Source: Pseudomonadota bacterium
GTDB taxonomy: Bacteria; Pseudomonadota; Alphaproteobacteria; Rickettsiales; UBA6187
Reading direction: 5' to 3'
Assembly: GCA_027620075.1 (NCBI GenBank)
Contig: JAQCEY010000002.1
Location: 344,337 to 408,336 of the forward strand
Length of the DNA: 64,000 nucleotides
Part shown: positions 27,566 through 36,255 of the stretch, piece by piece
Position numbering within the stretch: the stretch's first letter is position 1
How the letters are laid out: every line of letters starts with the position of its first letter
Made by a program: the position numbers and the translations under genes
Notes under the pieces: model-generated
Told to the model about the DNA's origin: nothing
The model's input: the letters and a program-made list of their open reading frames with translations, nothing else
Databases searched by the model: none

Positions 27566-27605
27566 ATTACCCTATAATTTGCTCCGCAAATTCGGGTAAT
27601 GACGT
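27566..27605. repeat. Palindromic repeat, second copy of the 14.26 kb hairpin
   Basis: The sequence ATTACCCTATAATTTGC pairs with GCAAATTCGGGTAAT around a 2-3 base loop and is followed by ATGACGT. It matches the hairpin at 14258-14297 except in the inner stem, where both arms changed together (TTGCC/GGCAA there, TTTGC/GCAAA here). Compensating change suggests that RNA or cruciform structure is what is kept. Confidence 0.75.
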
Positions 27606-27630
27606 GTATATAATATTTTCTCTTAACCAT

Positions 27631-27662
27631 AAAAAAAGCCCCATAAAATGAGGCTTTTTTTT
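27631..27662 (-). terminator. Rho-independent terminator of the rplM-rpsI operon
   Basis: Read on the minus strand, the stem AAAAAAGCCTCAT / ATGGGGCTTTTTT closes a short loop and ends in a T run, 18 bp after the rpsI stop codon. One position is a G-U pair on this strand and a mismatch on the other, so the minus direction is favoured, though the flanking A and T runs could let it act both ways. Confidence 0.85.
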
Positions 27663-27679
27663 GAAAATATAATATTCGA

Positions 27680-28117
27680 TTAACGCTTGGAGAACTGGAA
27701 GCTCTTTCTTGCTTTTGGACGACCCGGCTTCTTACGCTCAACAGCACGGCTGTCACGAGTAAGGAAACCACCCTTACGCAATACCGAGTGGAACTCGGGG
27801 TTATATTTATCCAAAGCCCTTGCAATACCGTGTAAGATAGCTCCGGCCTGACCTGAAAGACCACCGCCTTTTACAGAACACACAACATCTATTTCACCGT
27901 TGGTATTGGTCGTATCAAAAACCTGACCTATAACCATACGAAGTACCGGACGACCGAAGTAAATTTCAGCATCTTTACCGTTGATAGTAATTTTACCGTT
28001 ACCTTTTTGTATCCAAACTCTTGCAGAAGATTTCTTCCTACGACCCGTAGCGTAAGAACGACCAAGTTTATCTATCTCAGGCTTACGATCTTCTTGTACT
28101 AACAATTGTTCTGTCAT
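27680..28117 (-). CDS. rpsI: 30S ribosomal protein S9
   Basis: Small-subunit protein whose C-terminal tail reaches the P-site tRNA. The 145 residues contain [15 protein letters not shown], the S9 signature [19 protein letters not shown], and the conserved basic end [17 protein letters not shown]. An N-terminal extension of about 20 residues before the core is usual in alphaproteobacteria. The gene overlaps rplM by four bases (ATGA), the normal rplM-rpsI coupling. Confidence 0.98.
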   Translation of the reverse strand: MTEQLLVQEDRKPEIDKLGRSYATGRRKKSSARVWIQKGNGKITINGKDAEIYFGRPVLRMVIGQVFDTTNTNGEIDVVCSVKGGGLSGQAGAILHGIARALDKYNPEFHSVLRKGGFLTRDSRAVERKKPGRPKARKSFQFSKR

Positions 28118-28584
28118 GCTGCTTCACTCTTTTTGTTTTTTCTGTTTTGAGAACCAAAATCCAATATTTCAGGTTTCTGACCTGCGTGAGGATGCTCAGA
28201 ACCTTTATAGATATGTAATTTTGACATTTGTTCACGCCCTAAAGGACTTCTTGAAATCATTCTTTCGATAGCCTTGCCGACAACACGCTCAGGATATTTC
28301 CCTTCGATAGTCTTACGAACGTTTCTTTCTTTAATACCGCCCGGGTATCCGGTATGCCAGAAATATTTCTTACCCTCGTATTTCTTACCCGTAAGGTGAA
28401 CTTTTTCGGCATTTATAATTATAACATGGTCACCGCAATCAATGCTCGGAGTGTATGTAGGCTTGTGTTTGCCGCGAAGTATCATAGAAGCTTTTGAAGC
28501 CAGCCGCCCCAAAACCAGATCTTCGGCATCAATAACATACCATTTTCTTTCAATTTCAGATGGTTTTGCACTATAAGTTGTCAT
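28114..28584 (-). CDS. rplM: 50S ribosomal protein L13
   Basis: Early-assembly large-subunit protein. The 156 residues include [34 protein letters not shown], the L13 signature region and [20 protein letters not shown] with [12 protein letters not shown]. It leads the rplM-rpsI operon. The roughly 180 bp AT-rich gap upstream, shared with the divergent yfgM-like gene, should hold both promoters. Confidence 0.98.
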   Translation of the reverse strand: MTTYSAKPSEIERKWYVIDAEDLVLGRLASKASMILRGKHKPTYTPSIDCGDHVIIINAEKVHLTGKKYEGKKYFWHTGYPGGIKERNVRKTIEGKYPERVVGKAIERMISRSPLGREQMSKLHIYKGSEHPHAGQKPEILDFGSQNRKNKKSEAA

Positions 28585-28813
28585 TTTATATCTACTTTTT
28601 TCTAATGTTTCCTAAGCTTACACTTATAAAGAGGGAGATATATAAGCCATATACACACTATTTGTCAATGAAAAATTAGTATTAGTTTAACTTTATGGTT
28701 AATATAAAATTTTATATACCGTTAATCTTGTAAACAGTTAGACTTTACAAAAAAAATAAAATATGCTCAGGTGGTATATTATTTTTAAGGTTAGTAATTT
28801 TGGAGTTATTTTA

Positions 28814-29485
28814 ATGCCTGATTTGATTGATGAAATTAAGGAAGATATAAAGCAGGAAAGGCTTACTAAACTATGGCAGGATACAGGCACTTACATCATC
28901 GGCGGTATCATTTTAACAATAGCGGTAACTGCCGGTAATGTTTTTTATAAAAGCTACAAAAAGTCTAAATATGAGAATTTGGGTACCGAGCTTTATTCGG
29001 CATATGTAAAGGAATCTATTAACGAGCCGGATAAATCTATTGACGCATATGATAATATCGCAAAAAACTCGGATACGAATATATCGGCAATTGCCGATAT
29101 ACGTAAGGCTGCTTTACTTGATAAGGCCGGTAAAAACGATTTAGCAATACAGCTTTATAAGGATATTTCGGAAAACAATTCATACCCCATTGAGTTCAGG
29201 GAGCTTGCTGAAATATTATATTTAAGGAACGCAATAGAGTTTAGCGAACAAAACGATATATCGCTTATTAACAGACTTGAGGACATCTCTAAGTCAAACG
29301 GACCTTTCAGATATTCCGCAAAAGAAATGCTGGCGTTTGCTTTGTACGAGAGCTTACAATATAATGATGCAAAAAAACTTTTCACAGAATTAAGTGAAGA
29401 GGAAGCCACTCCCGCAACAATGAGGAGCAGGGCAAATGAAATGGTTAATGCAATCAATATAGAATCTGAAGATACAAATGGTTAG
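28814..29485 (+). CDS. YfgM-like membrane-anchored TPR protein
   Basis: A 223-residue protein of the YfgM/TPR-like group (PF09976 type). The ATG at 28814 is preceded by GGAG eight bases upstream; the frame is open from 28763. It begins MPDLIDEIKEDIKQERLTKL, then a membrane helix at about 23-43 (GTYIIGGIILTIAVTAG), and a periplasmic region of TPR-like helices. E. coli YfgM associates with the SecYEG translocon and PpiD and may pass clients to chaperones. The gene order yfgM-bamB-der is the classic bacterial arrangement. It overlaps bamB by eight bases. Confidence 0.88.
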   Translation: MPDLIDEIKEDIKQERLTKLWQDTGTYIIGGIILTIAVTAGNVFYKSYKKSKYENLGTELYSAYVKESINEPDKSIDAYDNIAKNSDTNISAIADIRKAALLDKAGKNDLAIQLYKDISENNSYPIEFRELAEILYLRNAIEFSEQNDISLINRLEDISKSNGPFRYSAKEMLAFALYESLQYNDAKKLFTELSEEEATPATMRSRANEMVNAINIESEDTNG

Positions 29486-30857
29486 TAGATTTTTATTATT
29501 AACGGTATTGTTATTATCGGTTAATGCGTGTAGCTATTTTCCTAATTTAGGAAAAAACGAAGAGATATACGGCAATAAAGAAGACAGGGTCTCTATTTTA
29601 AAAGCCGAAAGTAATATAAAGGTTGATTCTGAGGCGGCTCTCACACCCCCAAAGCTACCTAAAACACGCTTTAACAACAAATGGTCTAAAAGCCATGGTT
29701 ATGACTCCCTAACCCCTGAAAATATCGAAGCCCCTCTTGAGTTCAACTTTCGTGCTATAGAGTCAATAGGAAAAGGCACGCCGAAATCCGTAAAATATAC
29801 TATTTCACCCGTTATAGCCGAGAACAAGATATTTACTATAGACAACGATGGTGTAGTAACTGCGTTTGATGCAAATGATATACGAAGTGAATTTTGGAAA
29901 TACGAAATAGAAGTTGATAAAAAAAGCGGAAATTTCTCAAGTGCCGGAATGCTTTACTATGAAGGACATCTATACATATCGACCGGTTTTAATAAAGTCA
30001 TAGCACTTAATGCCGAATCGGGTAAATTATTATGGAACCGCAATATTAACGGCGTTGCCCGCTCTGCACCCGATGCCCATAACGGCATATTACTTATAAG
30101 CACGGCAGAAAATAAGCTATATGCGTTAGATATCAAGGACGGTGCTATTTTATGGACGCACAACGGTACGACCGAGGAAATAAGCGTTTTAGGTACGGCA
30201 TCTCCCGTAGCATATAAAAATCTGGTATTTGCGTCATATTCTTCGGGTGAGTTATACGCACTGAATATAGAAAACGGCAACATATTATGGTTTGACTCTC
30301 TATCTACCGTATCGGATTTAAAAAGCGGCTCCTTTGTGGATATTGATGCGACACCGGTTGTAATAGGCGATAAAACATTCGCTATTAACCGTCAGGGTGT
30401 TCTTGCAGCATATGAGACATTCGGCGGTTACAGATTGTGGGATATCGAGGTCGGCGGCGGCAAAAACCTTTGGTATGCAGACAATATAATATACCTGATA
30501 AACGATGAAAACATGTTAATCGCTATAAACACGAAAATAGGCGGTATTGCATGGATAAAGCAACTACCCGAATATGAAAAGCCTAAAAGAAAAGTAGGGC
30601 GATATTACTGGACCGGACCGGTTTTAGCTCAAGATAGGTTGCTAATTGTCGGTTATCACGGAGAGTTATTATCTTTATCACCTCTAAACGGTGATATCAT
30701 AGATGTTACAAAAGTGCTTTCGGGCATTTCCCACCCACCTGTAGTAGCATATAATTCCTTATATATGATTACAGGAAACGGCAAGTTGGTCGTTTATAAA
30801 TATATTGATAAAGCGGGTAGAAAATCACTAACCGAAAAATACGTGCAACCCCAATAA
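29478..30857 (+). CDS. bamB: Outer-membrane assembly lipoprotein BamB
   Basis: Scaffold lipoprotein of the BAM complex that inserts beta-barrels. The 459-residue protein has a lipoprotein signal with lipobox SVNAC at about residue 18. An extended linker follows, then a PQQ-type beta-propeller with repeating strands such as FTIDNDGVVTAFDA, ALNAESGKLLWNRN, YALDIKDGAILWTH and YALNIENGNILWF. It is longer than the roughly 390 residues of E. coli BamB, mainly in the N-terminal linker. Its start lies inside the end of the yfgM-like gene, implying coupling, and der follows after a 190 bp gap. Confidence 0.92.
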   Translation: MVSRFLLLTVLLLSVNACSYFPNLGKNEEIYGNKEDRVSILKAESNIKVDSEAALTPPKLPKTRFNNKWSKSHGYDSLTPENIEAPLEFNFRAIESIGKGTPKSVKYTISPVIAENKIFTIDNDGVVTAFDANDIRSEFWKYEIEVDKKSGNFSSAGMLYYEGHLYISTGFNKVIALNAESGKLLWNRNINGVARSAPDAHNGILLISTAENKLYALDIKDGAILWTHNGTTEEISVLGTASPVAYKNLVFASYSSGELYALNIENGNILWFDSLSTVSDLKSGSFVDIDATPVVIGDKTFAINRQGVLAAYETFGGYRLWDIEVGGGKNLWYADNIIYLINDENMLIAINTKIGGIAWIKQLPEYEKPKRKVGRYYWTGPVLAQDRLLIVGYHGELLSLSPLNGDIIDVTKVLSGISHPPVVAYNSLYMITGNGKLVVYKYIDKAGRKSLTEKYVQPQ

Positions 30858-30983
30858 TCAGCTTTTATTATATAAAACTTCATATTGCTATAGTAATAAA
30901 TTTGGTATATAAACACCTTTTCCGATTTATATCGGTACTATAGTTTTTCCGCTTATTATTACACGATTAATTTAAGGCGATGT

Positions 30984-31022
30984 ATGGAAATACTACATGA
31001 ACCGACAAATGACGAAGTGTAA
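30984..31022 (+). CDS. Possible 12-codon upstream reading frame before der
   Basis: A tiny frame, MEILHEPTNDEV and stop, begins six bases after AAGG and ends 25 bp before the der start codon. It is the only feature seen in the 190 bp bamB-der gap besides AT-rich, presumably promoter, sequence. It might be a leader peptide, but a chance frame of this length is common and there is no further support. Confidence 0.15.
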   Translation: MEILHEPTNDEV

Positions 31023-31047
31023 CAAAAAATAAGAAGTACCATTAACC

Positions 31048-32412
31048 ATGTCATTTACAGCTTGTATAATAGGAAGACCTAACGTTGGCAAATCCACTCT
31101 ATTTAACCGCCTTTCAGGTAAAAAACATGCACTTGTTGATGACAGACCGGGAGTAACACGTGACAGGCGTGAAGGAGCTGCCAGAATCGGTGACATGGAA
31201 TTTAGGGTAATAGATACGGCAGGTCTTGAGGAAGCGGAAGAAGATGCTCTTGAAACACGTATGCTAAAACAGACTCGGCAAGCGGTAGAAGACTCCGACT
31301 TATGTTTAATGGTAATAGATGGAAGAGCCGGCTTAACTCCCGATGACAAGTTCTTTGCCAACTGGCTGAGAAAGATTCACAAGTCAATTATCCTTATAGT
31401 AAATAAATGCGAAGGTTCTCAAGGTGAATTCGGACTCAACGAATCATACGGGCTGGGTTTTAGGGATATAGTTCCTATATCTGCCGAGCATAATGAAGGA
31501 ATGGCAGACCTATATGAAGCAATTGCTCCATATAAGGCACAGTATGATTATGAAATAGGTGAACTGGAAATCACAAAAGAAGCTGAAGACGGAGATAAAT
31601 TCATTCAGGTAGCGATAGTCGGCAGACCAAATACGGGAAAGTCTACATATCTTAACAGTTTATACGGCGAAAACCGTGTATTGACAGGACCTGAGGCAGG
31701 AATTACCCGTGATTCAATATCTATAGACTGGCAGTTTGAAGGTAAAAATATCAGGCTGATTGATACGGCGGGTATCAGACGAAAATCCAACGTACAGAAA
31801 AAGCTGGAAAAACTATCCGTAGCCGATTCACTGCGTGCGTTACGTTATGCCCATGTGGCAATATTGATGATAGATGCCACTATGCCTTTTGAAAAACAAG
31901 ACCTGCATATCGCAGAAACCATCGCCAACGAAGGGCGTGCCGTAGTTATAGCCTTAAATAAGTGGGACTTGGTCGAAGATAAAGCTGCAACCCTAAAAGA
32001 ATTAAAGTATAAAGCTGATGAATTATTACCGCAAATCAAAGGGGTTAGCCTGATAACCATTTCAGCTTTAAATGGTGAGAATGTTGAAAAGGTTATGAAG
32101 TCAGCCTTGGAAGCATATAATGTATGGAACAAGCGTATCACCACTTCAAAATTGAATGATTGGCTAAGGGAAGCCGAAAGTAAGCACCTCCCTCCCCTTG
32201 CTAAAAACAAAAAACGTATCCGCCTTAAATATATGACCCAAGGCAATACCCGCCCCCCTACATTTACGGTATTTATAAACCGTCCTGAAGATTTACCTGC
32301 AAGTTATAAACGATATATCGAGAACTCTTTAAGGGACGATTTTTCAATGCCGGGAGTGCCTCTTAGGGTAATGTTCCGTAAGAATGAAAATCCTTATGAA
32401 AAAAAGAAGTGA
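31048..32412 (+). CDS. der: Ribosome biogenesis GTPase Der (EngA)
   Basis: Double-GTPase needed for 50S subunit assembly. The 454 residues hold two G domains and a C-terminal KH-like domain. G domain 1 shows GRPNVGKSTLFNRL, DDRPGVTRDR, DTAGLEE and a NKCE at the G4 position. G domain 2 shows GRPNTGKSTYLNSLYG, GITRDSI, DTAGIRRKSNV and NKWDLVED. The KH-like part includes KNKKRIRLKYMTQGNTRPPT and the end PGVPLRVMFRKNENP. It ends 5 bp from the convergent pseudopilin gene. Confidence 0.97.
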   Translation: MSFTACIIGRPNVGKSTLFNRLSGKKHALVDDRPGVTRDRREGAARIGDMEFRVIDTAGLEEAEEDALETRMLKQTRQAVEDSDLCLMVIDGRAGLTPDDKFFANWLRKIHKSIILIVNKCEGSQGEFGLNESYGLGFRDIVPISAEHNEGMADLYEAIAPYKAQYDYEIGELEITKEAEDGDKFIQVAIVGRPNTGKSTYLNSLYGENRVLTGPEAGITRDSISIDWQFEGKNIRLIDTAGIRRKSNVQKKLEKLSVADSLRALRYAHVAILMIDATMPFEKQDLHIAETIANEGRAVVIALNKWDLVEDKAATLKELKYKADELLPQIKGVSLITISALNGENVEKVMKSALEAYNVWNKRITTSKLNDWLREAESKHLPPLAKNKKRIRLKYMTQGNTRPPTFTVFINRPEDLPASYKRYIENSLRDDFSMPGVPLRVMFRKNENPYEKKK

Positions 32413-32417
32413 TAAAT

Positions 32418-33212
32418 CTATAATTTATCCAAATACCACTCTATTATACAACTATCAAGCGGGCTATCTAAATCGTAATCAGCGACATTAGAAAGATGGT
32501 CTGCAGTGGCACAACCACCTAGAGCCTGTATACGGTGTGTTATTAAATTACCTGAATCTGCATCACCATCGTCAATTTTGTCATCCACAGATTTAGCTTG
32601 CCTAGCATTAAGACTATTAGTACCTGCCCATATACCGCCGGTACTATCATTGACTATACCGATCCTAAGCTTTGTACCATAATGCTTTAAATATCTAAGC
32701 TCCTGATCCTCACTAGGAGGACTACCGGTAACACTATAAAATGTAAAACTAATATTACCGTAAGGTTGCGAACTCGGTATATTAACACCCGTATCAAAAT
32801 GTATATTACCTACATCCGCTACCACACCGCTAAACTGAGCAGGAATAAGCTCTGATCCGGTAAGATGCGCCCAAGCATATAAGTCTTCGCCATTTTGTTT
32901 TGATATCAGCCTAACTCTTCCGTCCCCATCTCCGTTTGTTATAGTCACACCACCTGCTGTAGTCCAAAACGATGTAGCCTGAGGAAAGTCGCCAGGCCAA
33001 TAACCATATTCTTCCTTAAATGTATTTATAGCAGACGTATATTGAATAATTTCAGTTGATAAACGCCTTAGCTTGGCGGCATCATATAACTGCTGTCCAC
33101 CTATTACGCCGGCAACAATAACACCTATAATAGCCACAACTACAGACAGCTCAACAAGGGAAAAGCCTTTTTGTTTTTTACGATTTTTTAAGTTAAGTAA
33201 ATAAAATTTCAT
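32418..33212 (-). CDS. Type IV pilin-like / pseudopilin protein, copy 2
   Basis: A 264-residue prepilin-type protein. After a short basic leader the signature KGFSLVELSVVVAIIGVIVA gives the prepilin peptidase site (after Gly) and Glu+5, followed by the hydrophobic helix. The body has YTSAINTFKEEYGYWPGDF, a pattern shared by large alphaproteobacterial pseudopilins, and a conserved WAHLSG-type segment (WAHLTGSELIPAQFSG). I take the ATG at 33212; a TTG at 33236 would overlap the upstream paralogue by four bases. It is clearly related to that neighbour. No secretin, ATPase or prepilin peptidase gene is close. Confidence 0.85.
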   Translation of the reverse strand: MKFYLLNLKNRKKQKGFSLVELSVVVAIIGVIVAGVIGGQQLYDAAKLRRLSTEIIQYTSAINTFKEEYGYWPGDFPQATSFWTTAGGVTITNGDGDGRVRLISKQNGEDLYAWAHLTGSELIPAQFSGVVADVGNIHFDTGVNIPSSQPYGNISFTFYSVTGSPPSEDQELRYLKHYGTKLRIGIVNDSTGGIWAGTNSLNARQAKSVDDKIDDGDADSGNLITHRIQALGGCATADHLSNVADYDLDSPLDSCIIEWYLDKL

Positions 33213-33232
33213 ATAATTTATTTTTTTTATAA

Positions 33233-34018
33233 TCAAAACCTATCTAAATAAAACTCCATTATACAGTCTTTAGCCGTACTTGATAAATTATAGCTTGCTG
33301 CCGGTGCGTTATATGGTGCGGTTGTACAGCTACCTCCGACATCAGTATGTGTAATTAAATTACCCGAATCCGCCTTTCCGTCATCAATTTTTACATCAAT
33401 CGCCTGAACCTGCTTTGCAGCTAATGAATTTGCATTATTCCAAGGTCTGCCTACATTATCAAGCCCCGAAACCCTTAGTTTAACGCCTCCTATTTCTTTA
33501 TATATGTAATTATCTTCTGTTACAATAAAGCTAAAAAAAGAAAATACCATATTTTTAAATGCAACCGATATAGGAATATTAACACCGGCATTATAATGAG
33601 TTACACCGGCATCTGAAACAAGCCCTGAATAAGTCCTCTCCGGTATAAGTTCAGAACCGGATAAATGCGCCCACGAATATAAATCCTCATTATTTTGCCA
33701 AACATCTAATGTAATAACATTATCACCGTTTCCGTTAGTAATATTTACACCGCTTTTAGGGGTAGCCGTCCAAAACGCAACAGCTTGCGGAAGGTCTCCC
33801 GGCCAATAACCGTATTCTTGCTTGAAAGTATTTATAGATGATACGTAACTTGTTATTTCCGTTGATATGCGTCTTATTTTAGCAGAGTCATATATCTGCT
33901 TTACACCGATTACGGCTGCAACAATAACGCCTATAATAGCCACAACCACAGACAGCTCGACAAGGGAAAAGCCTTTTTGTTTATTTAGAGCTAAATTATT
34001 TTTAAAAAGCAACGGCAT
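33233..34018 (-). CDS. Type IV pilin-like / pseudopilin protein, copy 1
   Basis: A 261-residue prepilin-type protein, paralogous to the next gene downstream. The signature is KGFSLVELSVVVAIIGVIVA, then YDSAKIRRISTEITSYVSSI and FKQEYGYWPGDLPQAVAFW. The two share the WAHLSGSELIPE motif, the DDGKADSGNLITH motif and a terminal Cys-containing CIMEFYLD, so they arose by duplication. I use the ATG at 34018 with TAAGA nearby; a TTG at 34039 is possible. Assembly machinery is not in the window. They could form a minor fibre or a pseudopilus tip, or be surface proteins that only borrow the signal. Confidence 0.85.
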   Translation of the reverse strand: MPLLFKNNLALNKQKGFSLVELSVVVAIIGVIVAAVIGVKQIYDSAKIRRISTEITSYVSSINTFKQEYGYWPGDLPQAVAFWTATPKSGVNITNGNGDNVITLDVWQNNEDLYSWAHLSGSELIPERTYSGLVSDAGVTHYNAGVNIPISVAFKNMVFSFFSFIVTEDNYIYKEIGGVKLRVSGLDNVGRPWNNANSLAAKQVQAIDVKIDDGKADSGNLITHTDVGGSCTTAPYNAPAASYNLSSTAKDCIMEFYLDRF

Positions 34019-34055
34019 AATCTTAAAATTATGCCACAAAATGATTAAAAAATCA

Positions 34056-34391
34056 TTAAGCCTCTACTAACTCAGCCTTTGCCGGCTCTTTTTCTTCATC
34101 TTTTTGGCGTTTTTTATAAGAATTTTCCAAAAGGAACTCATTAAGCTTCTTTACCGACTTATGTTTTGCCGCATAAGTAACCACTCTGCCGCTTTTTTTA
34201 GACTTTAAAACACCGGCATCATTTAATTGAGATAAGTGAAAAGAAAGCGTTGCAGGCGGAACTTGCAGTATCTCCGATATCATGCCCGCAGATATCCCTT
34301 CTTCCCCCTCTTGTATCAGCAGTCTGAAAATCGCTAATCTGGTTTCTTGAGACAACGCCGATAAAATTTTAAGTGCTTTTTTTGCTTTCAT
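34056..34391 (-). CDS. ArsR-family winged-helix regulator
   Basis: A 111-residue DNA-binding protein. MKAKKALKILSALSQETRLAIFRLL is the typical ArsR opening, followed by ISAGMISEILQVPPATLSFHLSQLNDAGVLKSKKSGRVVTYA, the winged helix. The metal-site Cys residues of classic ArsR/SmtB proteins are absent, so it may sense a non-metal cue. The C-terminal tail (about 80-111) is Lys/Glu-rich. The ATG at 34391 fits the family; a GTG at 34421 is the alternative. Its target is not evident; neighbours are the pseudopilins and a carbonic anhydrase-like gene. Confidence 0.88.
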   Translation of the reverse strand: MKAKKALKILSALSQETRLAIFRLLIQEGEEGISAGMISEILQVPPATLSFHLSQLNDAGVLKSKKSGRVVTYAAKHKSVKKLNEFLLENSYKKRQKDEEKEPAKAELVEA

Positions 34392-34464
34392 ATTTAAAAC
34401 TAGTCCTACATTTTTTTTCACAGTTATTTAATAAATATATAAAAATAAAATAACAAGTAGTTTT

Positions 34465-34995
34465 TTAAAAAATTATTTTATTTTCCGACAGATATTCTTC
34501 GACGTGCTTCACATAATTATCCTCTGAAATCTTAATGAATTTCGCCTCGTCCTCAGTTAAATCCCTAAAAAACTTACCGGGATTTCCAGCCCAAATCTGA
34601 CCTTTTTTCACCACCTTAGAAGGAGTTATTAAAGAACCTGCCGCAACCATGCCGCCCGATTCGATAATTGCATCGTCCATTATAGTTGCCCCCATGCCCA
34701 CAAAGCATGAATCTTCTAATTTACATGCATGTAATAACGCCTGATGACCTATTGTAACTCCGCTTCCTATTATAGTCGGGTGACCGTTTCTGGTAACATG
34801 TATTACCGTTCCGTCTTGTATATTGGTTCTCTCGCCAACCCTAACGTGTGCAACATCGCCACGCAGGACACAACCGAACCATATTCCCGATTTAGTCCCT
34901 ATTTCAACATCACCTATTATATCGGCACTCGGTGCTACGAATGCTCCGGCGGCAATAGTCGGTTTTATCCCTTTATAAGTGTGTAAGCCGGCCAA
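34465..34995 (-). CDS. Gamma carbonic anhydrase-like protein (YrdA/PaaY type)
   Basis: A 176-residue left-handed beta-helix protein built of hexapeptide repeats. Zinc-site candidates lie in FGCVLRGDVAHVRVGERTNI, then IHVTRNGHPTIIGSGVTIGH and ALLHACKLEDS. The end KKGQIWAGNPGKFFRDLT is diagnostic of this family. Proteins of this type form trimers; some hydrate CO2, others have no shown activity. It is 18 bp downstream of argC on the same strand, possibly cotranscribed. Confidence 0.9.
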   Translation of the reverse strand: MAGLHTYKGIKPTIAAGAFVAPSADIIGDVEIGTKSGIWFGCVLRGDVAHVRVGERTNIQDGTVIHVTRNGHPTIIGSGVTIGHQALLHACKLEDSCFVGMGATIMDDAIIESGGMVAAGSLITPSKVVKKGQIWAGNPGKFFRDLTEDEAKFIKISEDNYVKHVEEYLSENKIIF

Positions 34996-35013
34996 GATAT
35001 AAACTCATCTTAT

Positions 35014-36057
35014 TTATGGAAAAACAGGAATATAATCTAAACCGCACGTTTCATCAAGCCCAAAGATTAAATTCATATTCTGGACTGCCTGCCCTGAAGA
35101 ACCTTTTGTAAGATTATCTATAACTGAAACTATAACAGCCCTGTTATCGCTATTTCCTTCTGCAACAGAAATTAAACACATATTTGTACCGGCAACGTCC
35201 CTTGTGGACGGAAAAATACCACTTAAACCGACATTTACAAAACTCTCTCTATCATATTTATTATTCAAGGATTTTTGCAAGTCGGCAACGGTTTTATTTT
35301 TATTCAATTTTACGTAAATAGTAGACAATATTCCTCTGCTCATAGGCACTATTTGCGGAGTAAAATTAATTTTTATATCACTTTTACTTACAGAAGATAA
35401 TGTTTGCTCCATCTCCGGAATATGCCTGTGTTTATTGATGTTATAAGGCTTAACCCCTTCATTTACCTCAGTAAATAAGAATGCCTGTTTAGCCGCCCTG
35501 CCCGCACCGGTAATCCCTGTTTTAGCATCGATAATAATATCCGTTTTTTCAATAATACCGTCTGTCAATAACGGTACTAGCGGCAATGTAGCTCCCGTAG
35601 GATAGCAGCCGGGACATGCAATTATCCTTGCGTTTTTGATTTCTTCCCTGAATATCTCGGTAAGACCGTACACGGCTTCTTTTTGCAGCTTTGGTGCGGC
35701 ATGTTTATTTCCATACCATTTTTCATACACATCAACATCTTTAAGCCTGAAATCGGCAGAAAGGTCTATTATTTTAAGATGAGTAGGCAATTTCTTTATA
35801 ATTTCCTGTGAAGTTGCATGTGGCAAGCAACAAAATGCAACATCTATTCCTTTAAAATCAACATCGGAAAGTTTTACCAGCTCCGGCAGGTCAAACGCTG
35901 CCAAATGCGGGTATATTTCCGATACTGGCTGCCCTGCACTACTTTCGGCAACCAGATACTTAATTTCAACATGCTTATGCGTCAGCAATATCCTTATCAG
36001 TTCAACGCCCGTATATCCGCTTGCCCCGATTATTGCCGCATTTATTTTTTTAGTCAT
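35014..36057 (-). CDS. argC: N-acetyl-gamma-glutamyl-phosphate reductase
   Basis: Third enzyme of arginine synthesis, reducing N-acetylglutamyl phosphate to the semialdehyde with NADPH. The 347 residues include the nucleotide-binding IIGASGYTGVELIRIL, the catalytic-Cys motif ARIIACPGCYPTGATLPLVP, and INKHRHIPEMEQ near the substrate His. This is the longer type 1 form. No other arg gene is in the window. With hisG, hisD and aroC it indicates amino acid synthesis capacity unusual for Rickettsiales parasites. Confidence 0.96.
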   Translation of the reverse strand: MTKKINAAIIGASGYTGVELIRILLTHKHVEIKYLVAESSAGQPVSEIYPHLAAFDLPELVKLSDVDFKGIDVAFCCLPHATSQEIIKKLPTHLKIIDLSADFRLKDVDVYEKWYGNKHAAPKLQKEAVYGLTEIFREEIKNARIIACPGCYPTGATLPLVPLLTDGIIEKTDIIIDAKTGITGAGRAAKQAFLFTEVNEGVKPYNINKHRHIPEMEQTLSSVSKSDIKINFTPQIVPMSRGILSTIYVKLNKNKTVADLQKSLNNKYDRESFVNVGLSGIFPSTRDVAGTNMCLISVAEGNSDNRAVIVSVIDNLTKGSSGQAVQNMNLIFGLDETCGLDYIPVFP

Positions 36058-36105
36058 AATATTAATAGCTTATAATGTTTTTAATCTCTTTCAGGTTTAA
36101 TTCCT

Positions 36106-36189
36106 CGAAGCTTGCTTCGTATAATTTAAGTTGCAAGTTGTAAGTTGCATCTTAAGTCAGGCATCACTTGCAACTCGCTACTTGCAACT
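36106..36189. repeat. Palindromic sequence upstream of argC
   Basis: A small hairpin CGAAG-CTTG-CTTCG at 36106-36119 is followed by a large near-palindrome: left arm 36128-36149 (AAGTTGCAAGTTGTAAGTTGCA) reduced here to its core AGTTGCAAGT, and right arm 36166-36189 with ACTTGCAACT repeated twice. The arms could fold into an imperfect stem of about 22 bp. It sits in the 198 bp gap between mazG and argC. Confidence 0.55.
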
Positions 36190-36199
36190 AAACTATATG

Positions 36200-36225
36200 C
36201 CCCTTAGCTTGCCTCAGGGGTTTTT
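36200..36225 (+). terminator. Terminator-like hairpin on the plus strand
   Basis: CCCCTTAG-CTTG-CCTCAGGGG followed by TTTTT reads as a rho-independent terminator on the plus strand, yet both flanking genes (mazG, argC) are on the minus strand. It may be part of a repeat, or stop antisense transcription. On the minus strand there is no T run after the stem. Confidence 0.35.
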
Positions 36226-36255
36226 ACTAATATCATAGATGTAATTTTTGATTTA

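Noticed and set aside
31048-32412. NKCE instead of NKxD in the first G domain of Der as a possible defect
   Set aside because: Variation to NKxE at this position is tolerated in GTPases, and all other motifs are intact.
36128-36189. Repeated TTGCAAGT units suggesting a CRISPR or tandem array
   Set aside because: The units are arms of one imperfect palindrome with no regular spacers and no cas genes near.
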